Translations under genes and position numbers: made by a program
DNA from: RUG11462 sp051877275
GTDB lineage: Bacteria; Bacillota; Clostridia; Oscillospirales; Acutalibacteraceae
Assembly (NCBI GenBank): GCA_051877275.1
Contig: JBJEIS010000064.1
Coordinates: 1 to 17,068 of the forward strand
Length of the DNA: 17,068 bases
Direction: 5' to 3'
The notes under the pieces: model-generated
What the model was told of the DNA's origin: nothing
What the model saw: only the letters and a program-made list of their open reading frames with translations
The model's database searches: none
Part shown: positions 7,718-15,598 of the stretch, piece after piece
Layout of the letters: every line of letters begins with the position of its first letter
Numbering within the stretch: position 1 is the first letter of the stretch

Positions 7718-9853
7718 TTAAATAGTGCTATTTTGGGGATTTTCTGTATTTTTGGACTGGGGCTTATCTTTTTCGTGCATATTCTGATGTGAGAAATTTG
7801 CCGCTGATTTATATGCGTCTTCATATAATTCGCTTTGCATATTATGTACAACACTTCCGCCGGGAGCGTCAATATAACTTCCGTCACTTTGCATAATGCG
7901 TGCATTGGTGTTGTCGGCAAAGCCTAGAGATAAAATATGGTTGAGCTTTCGTTTTGCTGTAAAATCGTAGACAGGAGTTGCAACTTCAACACGCTGGTCT
8001 GTGTTTCGAGTCATAAAATCGGCACTTGAGATAAAGTACTTTTTGTCTTTCCCTACTCCGAAAACATAAATTCGCGAGTGCTCTAAAAATCTGCCCACAA
8101 TTGAGCGTATTTCAATGTTTTCAGTCTTGCCTGCTACTCCCGGAATAAGACAGCATATACCGCGAATCAGCATTTTTATTTTAACCCCTGCACAGGAAGC
8201 TTCAATCAATTTATTCATCAGCTCTTTGTCAGTAAGCGAGTTAAATTTAAAGGTCATTTCGGCAGGCTTTCCTTGCTTTGCAAGTTCAATTTGCTCATCC
8301 ATCATCTGCATAAGCTGTTTTTTCATACACAGTGGTGCAACAAGCAGGTATTTGCGTCTTTGTATGAATCTGCCGTTTTTTAGAGAATTAAACACTGCTC
8401 TAACTTCTCTGACTATGCCCTCATGGGCGGTAAGAAGCGATAAATCGGTATATATTTTAGAAGTGCGCTCATTGAAATTGCCGGTTCCTATATGTACAAT
8501 ATCTTTTCCGTTTTTCATGCCAATATGAATTAGCTTACAGTGTACTTTATAGTGTGGCAAGCCGTAATATACCTTGCATCCGGCTTCTTCAAGCCGTCTT
8601 GACCAGTCAATGTTATTTTCCTCGTCAAATCTTGCTCGAAGCTCAAGCATACAGCTCACCTTTTTGCCGTTTTCTGCAGCAAACATAAGTTCATGCACAA
8701 TTTTTGAGCCTTTTGCGACACGATAAAGAGATATGTCAATTGACCTTACATTTTTATCGTTTGCCGCCTCGTGAAGAAGGTTTATGAGTGCGGTTACATC
8801 ATCAAACGGGTAAGACAATAATACGTCTTTTCGCTGTATACGCTTAATGATACTGCCTTTTTTAAGCTCTTTGCAATACTGCGGTGTAAGAGGTTTGTAG
8901 TAGTATTCAGGATAATCCTTTTGCGGATAAAGCCGTTTTATATCAGAAATGTAATTCATACTAAGCGGCGTTTTTTGTCCGATTGCATGAATATCCTTAA
9001 GACAAAGTACTTTTTTAAGGTGTGTAAGTATATTTTCACAGTTGTTTGAGCAGTATTTCAATTCAACCGGTGCTAATTTTCGGCGGACTTCAATCAGTTT
9101 TGACATGGTATCCCGAAAGTCGATGTCATAATCGTACAAACCCTCGTTTTCATCAATGTCAGCATTTCGGATTATGGTAAATACAATTTGTTCCGAAACA
9201 TTGAATTTATGAAAAATCTTCTTTGCGAAAATCAGCAGTAAATCTTCAATAAGTATAAATGCGTTTTTGCCGTCATCTTTTTTCATTGTTATGCATGAAG
9301 GCAATGAATCAAAAACCGGTATAAAGCCAAACTTAAGCGTTTTTTGAGTTTTTGTTAGTTTTTGAGATTTTTGATTTTTTGCAGTTAATGTGACACCGAC
9401 AATAATTCGACCGTTTTCAAAAAACGGGAATGGGTGCTTTTTCTCCACAATAAAAGGTGATATTATAGGTGCAATTTCGCGTTCAAAATGAAGCTTAAGC
9501 CACTCATATTCTTCGGGTGTAATATTCTCGGCGGTTATGCGGTGAATAATTTGGGCACTCTCATTAGACAGAGTAGAATATGCCTCATCAAGCGCTTTTA
9601 CCGCCAGCGCCGTTTTTTTATATATGTTGTTAAGCTGCTTGTTGATTTTTTTCTTTTTGGCGTCTTCAACAAGCAATTTATCATGTAATGAGCCAACCCT
9701 AACTCTGAAAAATTCATCAAAATTACTTTCAAAAATCGAGATAAATCCCAATCTTTCAAATAGCGGATTTTCTTCTCGCTGTGCTTCTTCAAGCACGCGC
9801 AGATTAAAGTCAATCCAACTTAATTCACGGTTGATAAAAACCTTGTTATCCAA
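7718..9853 (-). CDS. ppk1: Polyphosphate kinase 1
   Basis: Ppk1 polymerises the ATP gamma-phosphate into inorganic polyphosphate, reversibly. With TTG 9853 as start the protein has 711 residues and begins (M)DNKVFINRELSWIDFNLRVL, matching the usual Ppk1 N-terminus. The phospho-acceptor His lies in HYKVHCKL (H438, equivalent to E. coli H435), and the second essential His is in FLEHSRIYVF (H592). HIGTGNFNERTSKIYTD and RGICCLIPG are further family motifs. The frame stays open to an ATG at 9916, but that ATG lies upstream of the predicted transcription start (about 9900) and has only a weak ribosome site. The TTG has GAGGG about 8 bases upstream. pfkA follows 46 bases later. A PHO-box-like element sits immediately upstream of its promoter, suggesting induction by phosphate shortage. 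Confidence 0.93.
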   Translation of the reverse strand: MDNKVFINRELSWIDFNLRVLEEAQREENPLFERLGFISIFESNFDEFFRVRVGSLHDKLLVEDAKKKKINKQLNNIYKKTALAVKALDEAYSTLSNESAQIIHRITAENITPEEYEWLKLHFEREIAPIISPFIVEKKHPFPFFENGRIIVGVTLTAKNQKSQKLTKTQKTLKFGFIPVFDSLPSCITMKKDDGKNAFILIEDLLLIFAKKIFHKFNVSEQIVFTIIRNADIDENEGLYDYDIDFRDTMSKLIEVRRKLAPVELKYCSNNCENILTHLKKVLCLKDIHAIGQKTPLSMNYISDIKRLYPQKDYPEYYYKPLTPQYCKELKKGSIIKRIQRKDVLLSYPFDDVTALINLLHEAANDKNVRSIDISLYRVAKGSKIVHELMFAAENGKKVSCMLELRARFDEENNIDWSRRLEEAGCKVYYGLPHYKVHCKLIHIGMKNGKDIVHIGTGNFNERTSKIYTDLSLLTAHEGIVREVRAVFNSLKNGRFIQRRKYLLVAPLCMKKQLMQMMDEQIELAKQGKPAEMTFKFNSLTDKELMNKLIEASCAGVKIKMLIRGICCLIPGVAGKTENIEIRSIVGRFLEHSRIYVFGVGKDKKYFISSADFMTRNTDQRVEVATPVYDFTAKRKLNHILSLGFADNTNARIMQSDGSYIDAPGGSVVHNMQSELYEDAYKSAANFSHQNMHEKDKPQSKNTENPQNSTI

Positions 9854-9906
9854 ATTATATTCCCTCTCTTTCAAAAAGTCAAATAAATTGTAAATAATCC
9901 ATAAAT

Positions 9907-9935
9907 ATTTTATCATAATAACATAATCTTTTCAA
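9907..9935 (-). promoter_or_regulatory. Near-consensus sigma-A promoter of ppk1-pfkA
   Basis: On the minus strand TTGAAA (9935-9930) and TAAAAT (9912-9907) are separated by exactly 17 bases, each matching consensus at five of six positions. Transcription would start near 9900, giving a leader of about 47 bases before TTG 9853. This argues against the upstream ATG at 9916. Confidence 0.7.
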
Positions 9936-9940
9936 CAATA

Positions 9941-9978
9941 TTACATAGATTTAGCGTATTCTTAACGTTTTCTTAATA
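9941..9978 (+). promoter_or_regulatory. Candidate PHO box (PhoP/PhoB-type direct repeats)
   Basis: Four TTAnnn hexamers run head to tail: TTACAT (9941), TTAGCG (9951), TTAACG (9962) and TTAATA (9973), spaced 10, 11 and 11 bp. Bacillus PhoP sites are TT[ACT]A[CT]A-like hexamers at about 11-bp period, and clostridial sites look similar. The array ends 8 bases before TAGAAT (9987-9992), the spacing at which a PHO box replaces a -35 element, and its other end lies 5 bases upstream of the ppk1 -35. The neighbours are ppk1 and a secreted phosphatase, both classical Pho-type functions. No phoP/phoR gene lies in the window. Confidence 0.65.
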
Positions 9979-9986
9979 AAGAGCAG

Positions 9987-9992
9987 TAGAAT
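9987..9992 (+). promoter_or_regulatory. Predicted -10 element of the secreted phosphatase gene
   Basis: TAGAAT matches TATAAT at five of six positions. No good -35 exists; the PHO-box repeats occupy that place, as in activator-dependent Pho promoters. Transcription would start near 9999 and give a leader of about 257 bases. Confidence 0.5.
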
Positions 9993-10256
9993 TAGAAAAA
10001 ATTAAGTATTGTAAAATAAAAACCGCCGACAATATACATACATTTTACAAGGTTTTGGTAGTGGACTTAACAAGCAGCCTTTATAGTTATAAATGTCTAG
10101 TAGCATACGGTAACAAAAGGTTTGCGACAGGCTGTATTAGCTATATTAATTGCTAGCAAAGCATTGCACAAACAGATTAGTTATCTTGTTTTAGACTAAA
10201 TAAAAGCACCTAATTATAAATTTGGTGTAAATTTATATCCATTTGGAGGAATAAAT
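9993..10256 (+). other. Long untranslated leader of the phosphatase gene, no recognised element
   Basis: The stretch has no open frame with a ribosome site and no riboswitch that I recognise. Visible items are the palindrome TTGCTAGCAA (10150-10159), TTTAGACTAAA near 10194, and a weak stem CACC...GGTG (about 10207-10227) shortly before the ribosome site GGAGGA (10245-10250). Confidence 0.4.
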
Positions 10257-13200
10257 ATGAAACGATTAACAAGCATTTTGTTGGCGTTTGTTCTTTTTTT
10301 GTCAATGGCTTCTGTCGCCTTTGCAGAAGAAGTGAAAACGCTGCCGGATAAGATTGACAATACGACAGTGTGGTCTTATCTGGATGACAACAGTGATCCG
10401 GCTGGTAATCCTTCCGAGGAAGGTTACAACCGAACAGCTTGGACAGCTTTAGATTTTGATGATAGCGCTTGGAAAACCGGAATGGGTGGGTTCGGAGCAA
10501 AGACCGGTGGCTCATACAGTGGCGCTTCAGTTACACTTGCAGGATGTCCTGGCGATGAAACAAATTTTCCTACATACTATTTTCGCACTAAAGTAAATGT
10601 TGAAAAAGCTTCTGCTGTAACGGCAATTAAGGGTAGTATCTCTTACGATGATGCCGCTATAGTATACATTAACGGTGTAAAGGCTATTGCATTTAATGAA
10701 GCAGGTTGTGATACAAACAGCAGTTATTCCGACAACAAGGCTAACAGTACCGAAAGCTTTGAAATAATCGAGCCGGTAGTACTTGATGCTCTTAAAAACG
10801 GTGATAATGTTGTTTCGGTTGAACTTCACAATCATTATGATAAGAGTTCTGATATTTGGTTTGCAATGAATGAGCTGAGCTTCTCAACCGATACTTTGCT
10901 GCTTGACAAATCTGCCGTATGGAAATACTTAGACGACAATACCGACCCTGCAGGCGACTCTCTTGCATCAGGTTATAATAGAACTGATTGGACAGCCGAG
11001 AGTTTTGATATTGAAGGTTGGAAAGAAGCCGTAGGTTCTTTCGGTTCGAAAAGAGGCGGTGCAGTATATGATGCTACTCATACTGCCGATACGGTTCTTG
11101 AAGGATGTGATGGTAGCAATGATACTCCGGCATATTTTTTCCGCACAACTTTTAATATAAGCAATCTCGAAAGATACACAAAGCTTATCGGTTCGCTTGA
11201 GTACGACGACGGAGTAATTGTTTACATTAACGGTCAGCGCATTGCGGCGGGTTACGATAATGCCTGTGATGAAAACGGCAATTCACTTGGTCATGGATTT
11301 GACGCAAACTTGCAGTACGGTGGCTCCAATCAAGGTCCGGACACCCTTGAAATCGCCCTTTTTGATTTAAGTATTCTTCATAACGGAGAGAACACTATTG
11401 CCGTTGAGTTGCACAATGGACGCAAAACAAGCTCAGATGTATGGTTCTCCTTCGGCGGACTTTTCCTGTCAACTGAAGAGGTTATTTATCAAAATAATGT
11501 AAGTCTTTCTGTCGGCGCAGACGAAAGTCAAATGAATTTCACCTGGTATTCGCCGCTTGATAATGCTCTGGTTACAGTATCTGAAAATTCAGATATGACA
11601 AATGGACATACATTTGCTGCAATCTCTTCGGTTGCAAACGACGGACAGTATAGCTGTAAGTCAACGGTTACAGATTTAAAAAATAATACAACATATTACT
11701 ATCAGCTGAGTAACAACGAAAATAAAGGAGAAATACACTCTTTTACTACCGGCGAAAGCGGTGACTTTTCCTTTGCATTAGTAGGTGACCCGCAAATTGG
11801 TGCCGGAAACACCTTAAGTGATACTGCAGGTTGGGAGAATACCTTAAACACTTTAGCTACCAAAGAAGAATTTTCTGATATTTCATTTCTTGTTTCTGCA
11901 GGCGATCAGGTAAACTCAGCTTCGGATGAAGCACAATATGACGGATATCTTGAACATAATGCTTTATTGGGCTTACCTGTCGCTACCGCAATAGGAAATC
12001 ACGATTCTTCTTCAAATTCTTACAGCCAGCATTTTAATGTTGCCAATGAGTCTGCTGAATACGGTGTAACCGCAGCAGGAGGAGACTACTACTTTGTTTA
12101 CAATAATGTGTTGTTCTTTGTTCTCAATAGTAACGCTCAGAGTCAGGAGGCTATTGAAGGACACAAAGAGTTTATGCAGAATGCGATTGAAGCAACAAAG
12201 GATAAAAATATATCCTGGAAGGTAGCTGTATTCCATCACACCTTATTCACTGTGGCTTCACATGCTCATGATGATTATATCGAGAATGCAAACGGCTTTA
12301 AAAATATGATTATTCCGGTTTTAGAGGAATTGGATATTGACGCGGTACTTATGGGCCATGACCATGTTTATTGCAGAACATATATTATGGATGGCATTGA
12401 TCCTATAACAGAGTTTGATGGCTACGAATACGGCAACGGCATAGATTCAGCGCCTACCGCTGTAAATGATCCGGACGGTATACTTTATATTACAGCAAAT
12501 TCCGGATCGGGTTCAAAAAACTACGGTATATTAAACGAATCGTTCCCGTTTTCTGCAGTGCAGAATCAGGAAAACAGTTCAAACGTTTCTAAAATAACGG
12601 TTACCGACAATTCTTTCAACGTTACAACCTATCGCGTAGCAGATATGAGTGTGGTAGATTCATTTACAATTAAGCGAAGCGAAGACGAGTCTCAAAACAC
12701 AAATCTGCTTATCGACCAGGTTTACGGCGGAGGAGGAAAGGGCGAAACGCCTATCTCTAACAGTTTTATCGAGCTTTACAATCCAACTGATGAAGAAATA
12801 AATCTTTCGGATTATACGCTGCAATACGGAGATACAGCGATTGACTTGAACGGGGCTGTTCCGGCAAAAGGTTCATTCCTTATTATTGGAGCCGCAGAAA
12901 TTACTACCGACGAATTTTTGACATATGATTTGCCGGAAGCTGACCAAACCTGCGATTTGACCATTAACAATAAAAGCTATACAATCAAGCTGATGAAAGG
13001 CGAAACGGAAATTGATTCTGTAACAGCCGGGGACAGCGCTGAGACCAAAATATCAAAACAAAAGTCTTTAAAACGCAACAATCACGGAGATTTTGCTTTA
13101 GTAGTATGGGAAAAAGCCTCCGTAACAGTTGACGAAGCATATGTAATGGCAAACGCACCGCGTAACAGTAAGGGTGAATACGGAAGTGTTTATACAGCTT

Positions 13201-15137
13201 CTTCAGAACCTGAATACACTCCTGTTGTAACCGGAGATACTCGTGTAAACGGATATTATAATTCAGACAGTTCTATTCGGTTAGAGCTTTCAGGCAGATA
13301 TAATTCCGGTGCTATGAATGCCGACGGCGGAAGTCTTGAGATAGTTTCTTACAATCCGGTAAACGGTTTCGCATATGCTGTCAGCGGTGTAAAAGGAAAG
13401 CTGATTGCCGTAAATTTAAACGGTAACAGAAATGGTGATAAGGTAGAAAATCTCCCAGGTACCGAATATGATGTGAAATCACTTGTAAACGGATTTAGCT
13501 ACGGCGATATGACCTCTGTAGCAGTATCACAGGATGGAAGTAAACTTGCCGTTGCAATTCAGGCCGAAAACTATGCAGATAAAGGAATTGCTGCACTTTT
13601 CTCTTGTGAATCAGACGGTTCACTAACCCTGATTTCTACCGTAGAGGTTGGCGTTCAGCCGGATATGATAACATTTGCAGATAATAATACTATTCTTACT
13701 GCTGATGAGGGCGAACCTCGCGAGGGCGTGAACGGTACAGACCCGAAAGGCTCTGTAACTGTTGCGAAAATTGGCAACGACAATAGTCTTACTGCCAATT
13801 CGGTATATTTCGACAGCTTTGATGAAAAGCGCGATGAGCTTACTGCTGCGGGTGTGCTTATTCAGAAAGATACCCAGCCTTCAACTGATTTTGAACCGGA
13901 ATATATAGCTGTTTTGGGTAATACCGCATACGTTTCATTACAGGAAGCAAATGCCGTTGCGGTTTTGGATATTGCTTCAAACACATTTAAAGGGGTATAT
14001 CCTCTCGGTTTCCAGGATTACGGCAGTGTTAAACTTGATCTTCAGAAAAATGATGCAATTGAGCTTGAAAATTACAAAAATGTTTACGGCATTAAAATGC
14101 CTGATGGCATATCTGTGACTTCTATCGGCGGAAAAACTTATCTGCTAACAGCCAACGAAGGCGACAGCCGTGCTGATTGGGCAGGTCTTGACAATGAGTA
14201 TGAAAATGTAACTTCTCCTACCGGAGATGTAACGCTTAATAAAAAGGTTGTTTGGTTTAATGCAAACATGTGGGACGGACTTGACAGTAATAAAGCCTAT
14301 ATATTCGGCGGCAGATCATTTTCAATCTATGAGGCGACTGATAACGGACTTAAACTTGTTTATGACAGCGGTAGCGGATTTGAAGAGGTAACCGCCGAAA
14401 AACTTCCTGAGTATTTTAATACCTCAAACGATAAAATTACTCTTGATAACCGTTCGGGTAAAAAAGGTCCGGAGCCGGAAAGCGTTGTTACAGGCACAGT
14501 AGGAGACAAAACCTATGCGTTTATCGCACTTGAACGAATCGGCGGTATTATGGTTTACGATATTACCGACCCTGCAAATGCCAAGTTTGAAAATTATATA
14601 AATTCGCGCGAATTTGATGATGTAATTAAAGGAGATGTTTCACCGGAGGGACTTTGCTTTATTCCGGCTTCGGACAGTAAGACCGGAAAAGCAGTATTGC
14701 TTGCTGCCTGTGAGGTTTCCGGAACTTTGGCTGCGTATGATTGCGATTATATTAAAGGCGATATACCGCAGACAAATACAGACAATAAGCAGCCTACAAC
14801 TGTAACTACACCTCCAACGCAGAATGTGACAAAACCTACTGCAACGACAAATAATACTGTAAATAAAGTTTTATTAAAAGCACCAAAGGTTAAGGCTAAA
14901 AGTGTGAAGGGTAAAATTAAAATTACATTGAAGAAACAAAAAGGTACAGCAGGTTATCAGGTTCGTTACAGAATTAAAGGCAAATGGAAAGTTAAAACCT
15001 TTAAAATTAAGAAGAATACAATTAAGCTAATCAAAAACCTTAAAAAAGGTAAATATAAAGTTCAAATTAGATTAATTGACAAAACTAAAAAATCTTTGAG
15101 CAATTGGAGTAAAACTAAAATTGTTAAAGTAAAATAA
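10257..15137 (+). CDS. Secreted multidomain metallophosphoesterase with choice-of-anchor-I propeller
   Basis: The 1626-residue exported protein has a signal peptide at 1-23 (AFA|EE). Two tandem jelly-roll-like domains (about 38-212 and 222-408) share YLDDN.DPAG, GYNRT.WTA and VYING. A purple-acid-phosphatase-type Fn3 domain (about 410-495) precedes a calcineurin-like phosphoesterase with all metal motifs: GDPQ (510), GDQ (549), GNHD (580), HH (660-661) and GHDH (700). Next come a lamin-tail domain (about 815-940) and a choice-of-anchor-I beta-propeller (about 990-1498; LQEANAVAVLDI, TANEGDSRADW, KGPEPESV, LERIGGIMVYDIT). A Thr/Pro linker leads to a very Lys-rich Fn3-like end (about 1540-1626). 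There is no LPXTG motif; the basic tail may hold the wall by charge. Expected role: releasing phosphate from external phosphoesters. GGAGGA sits 7 bases before the ATG. A PHO box upstream supports phosphate control. Substrate unknown. Confidence 0.9.
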   Translation: MKRLTSILLAFVLFLSMASVAFAEEVKTLPDKIDNTTVWSYLDDNSDPAGNPSEEGYNRTAWTALDFDDSAWKTGMGGFGAKTGGSYSGASVTLAGCPGDETNFPTYYFRTKVNVEKASAVTAIKGSISYDDAAIVYINGVKAIAFNEAGCDTNSSYSDNKANSTESFEIIEPVVLDALKNGDNVVSVELHNHYDKSSDIWFAMNELSFSTDTLLLDKSAVWKYLDDNTDPAGDSLASGYNRTDWTAESFDIEGWKEAVGSFGSKRGGAVYDATHTADTVLEGCDGSNDTPAYFFRTTFNISNLERYTKLIGSLEYDDGVIVYINGQRIAAGYDNACDENGNSLGHGFDANLQYGGSNQGPDTLEIALFDLSILHNGENTIAVELHNGRKTSSDVWFSFGGLFLSTEEVIYQNNVSLSVGADESQMNFTWYSPLDNALVTVSENSDMTNGHTFAAISSVANDGQYSCKSTVTDLKNNTTYYYQLSNNENKGEIHSFTTGESGDFSFALVGDPQIGAGNTLSDTAGWENTLNTLATKEEFSDISFLVSAGDQVNSASDEAQYDGYLEHNALLGLPVATAIGNHDSSSNSYSQHFNVANESAEYGVTAAGGDYYFVYNNVLFFVLNSNAQSQEAIEGHKEFMQNAIEATKDKNISWKVAVFHHTLFTVASHAHDDYIENANGFKNMIIPVLEELDIDAVLMGHDHVYCRTYIMDGIDPITEFDGYEYGNGIDSAPTAVNDPDGILYITANSGSGSKNYGILNESFPFSAVQNQENSSNVSKITVTDNSFNVTTYRVADMSVVDSFTIKRSEDESQNTNLLIDQVYGGGGKGETPISNSFIELYNPTDEEINLSDYTLQYGDTAIDLNGAVPAKGSFLIIGAAEITTDEFLTYDLPEADQTCDLTINNKSYTIKLMKGETEIDSVTAGDSAETKISKQKSLKRNNHGDFALVVWEKASVTVDEAYVMANAPRNSKGEYGSVYTASSEPEYTPVVTGDTRVNGYYNSDSSIRLELSGRYNSGAMNADGGSLEIVSYNPVNGFAYAVSGVKGKLIAVNLNGNRNGDKVENLPGTEYDVKSLVNGFSYGDMTSVAVSQDGSKLAVAIQAENYADKGIAALFSCESDGSLTLISTVEVGVQPDMITFADNNTILTADEGEPREGVNGTDPKGSVTVAKIGNDNSLTANSVYFDSFDEKRDELTAAGVLIQKDTQPSTDFEPEYIAVLGNTAYVSLQEANAVAVLDIASNTFKGVYPLGFQDYGSVKLDLQKNDAIELENYKNVYGIKMPDGISVTSIGGKTYLLTANEGDSRADWAGLDNEYENVTSPTGDVTLNKKVVWFNANMWDGLDSNKAYIFGGRSFSIYEATDNGLKLVYDSGSGFEEVTAEKLPEYFNTSNDKITLDNRSGKKGPEPESVVTGTVGDKTYAFIALERIGGIMVYDITDPANAKFENYINSREFDDVIKGDVSPEGLCFIPASDSKTGKAVLLAACEVSGTLAAYDCDYIKGDIPQTNTDNKQPTTVTTPPTQNVTKPTATTNNTVNKVLLKAPKVKAKSVKGKIKITLKKQKGTAGYQVRYRIKGKWKVKTFKIKKNTIKLIKNLKKGKYKVQIRLIDKTKKSLSNWSKTKIVKVK

Positions 15138-15164
15138 GATATCCATTTGCTGTATAATCATATG

Positions 15165-15209
15165 GCCTTAAGTTAAAAAGTATTTATGTGATATTTGTAT
15201 CTTTAAGGC
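15165..15209 (+). terminator. Possible weak terminator hairpin after the phosphatase gene
   Basis: GCCTTAAG (15165-15172) can pair with TTTAAGGC (15202-15209), seven standard pairs and one G:U, around a 29-base loop. Only a short T run follows, so termination would be weak. It starts 28 bases after the stop codon. Confidence 0.35.
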
Positions 15210-15262
15210 TTTGACGGCAACTCATAAAACTTTGTGTAAATACAAATCCAACAAGCAATAAC

Positions 15263-15408
15263 AGAATACTCGATTGGTGCAATTATACTTTTAGAGTTGC
15301 CTCGTATCATCTATTTGTTCCTGCTCGCGGAATGTTATTCATGCAATGCGTGAATGACATTTGCGGGTAGGAAATTCTATTATCAGTGGCAAATCGAGCA
15401 GATATTCT
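15263..15408 (+). ncRNA. Candidate structured RNA with a 26-bp hairpin and enclosing stem
   Basis: A hairpin spans 15318-15373: arms 15318-15344 and 15348-15373 pair through 26 bp with one bulged base (G15330) and an AAT loop. Five of the pairs are G:U on the plus strand (15323-15368, 15325-15366, 15329-15362, 15336-15356, 15342-15350). A smaller hairpin lies at 15279-15300 (GCAATT...AGTTGC). An enclosing stem pairs AGAATA+CTCGATT (15263-15275) with AATCGAG (15392-15398) and, past a 4-base bulge, TATTCT (15403-15408). Together this makes a three-way junction. Mismatches of the G:U type only would be A:C in the other strand, so a plus-strand RNA is favoured. No known family was recognised and no convincing promoter of its own was seen. 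A MITE-like repeat is the alternative. Confidence 0.4.
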
Positions 15409-15482
15409 ATCCTCAAATTTTCTGTTAAAGCATTTGGTCATATTCTTTTCAAATAAATTCTACAATAGCTTGACACGAACCG

Positions 15483-15526
15483 GCAAGACCTACGCCGTTG
15501 AAATCTTGCTGATTTTGTGGTATAAT
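15483..15526 (+). promoter_or_regulatory. Strong sigma-A promoter of the LytTR-PAS gene
   Basis: TTGAAA (15498-15503) and TATAAT (15521-15526) are spaced by 17 bases, with TGG before the -10 (extended -10). The inverted repeat GCAAGA (15483-15488) / TCTTGC (15504-15509) straddles the -35 and could be an operator. The leader would be about 65 bases. Confidence 0.7.
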
Positions 15527-15598
15527 TGAAATAAATCAATAATCCATATCCGATTATTCTGCGGAATTGCAGACTAAGAAATCAACGAGGTGTCCGGC

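Noticed and set aside
9854..9916. Extending ppk1 to ATG 9916
   Set aside because: The added residues do not resemble a Ppk1 N-terminus, the ATG falls upstream of the predicted transcription start, and TTG 9853 has a good ribosome site.
15153..15158. TATAAT shortly after the phosphatase stop as a promoter for the structured RNA
   Set aside because: No -35 is found at proper spacing and no TGn extension precedes it.
15263..15408. Insertion sequence remnant
   Set aside because: No transposase-like frame or clear target duplication was seen; a MITE cannot be fully excluded and is noted in the feature.
15470..15475. Perfect TTGACA as the -35 of the LytTR gene
   Set aside because: It lies 45 bases from the good TATAAT at 15521 and no -10 sits 16-18 bases after it. 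TTGAAA at 15498 has the exact 17-base spacing.
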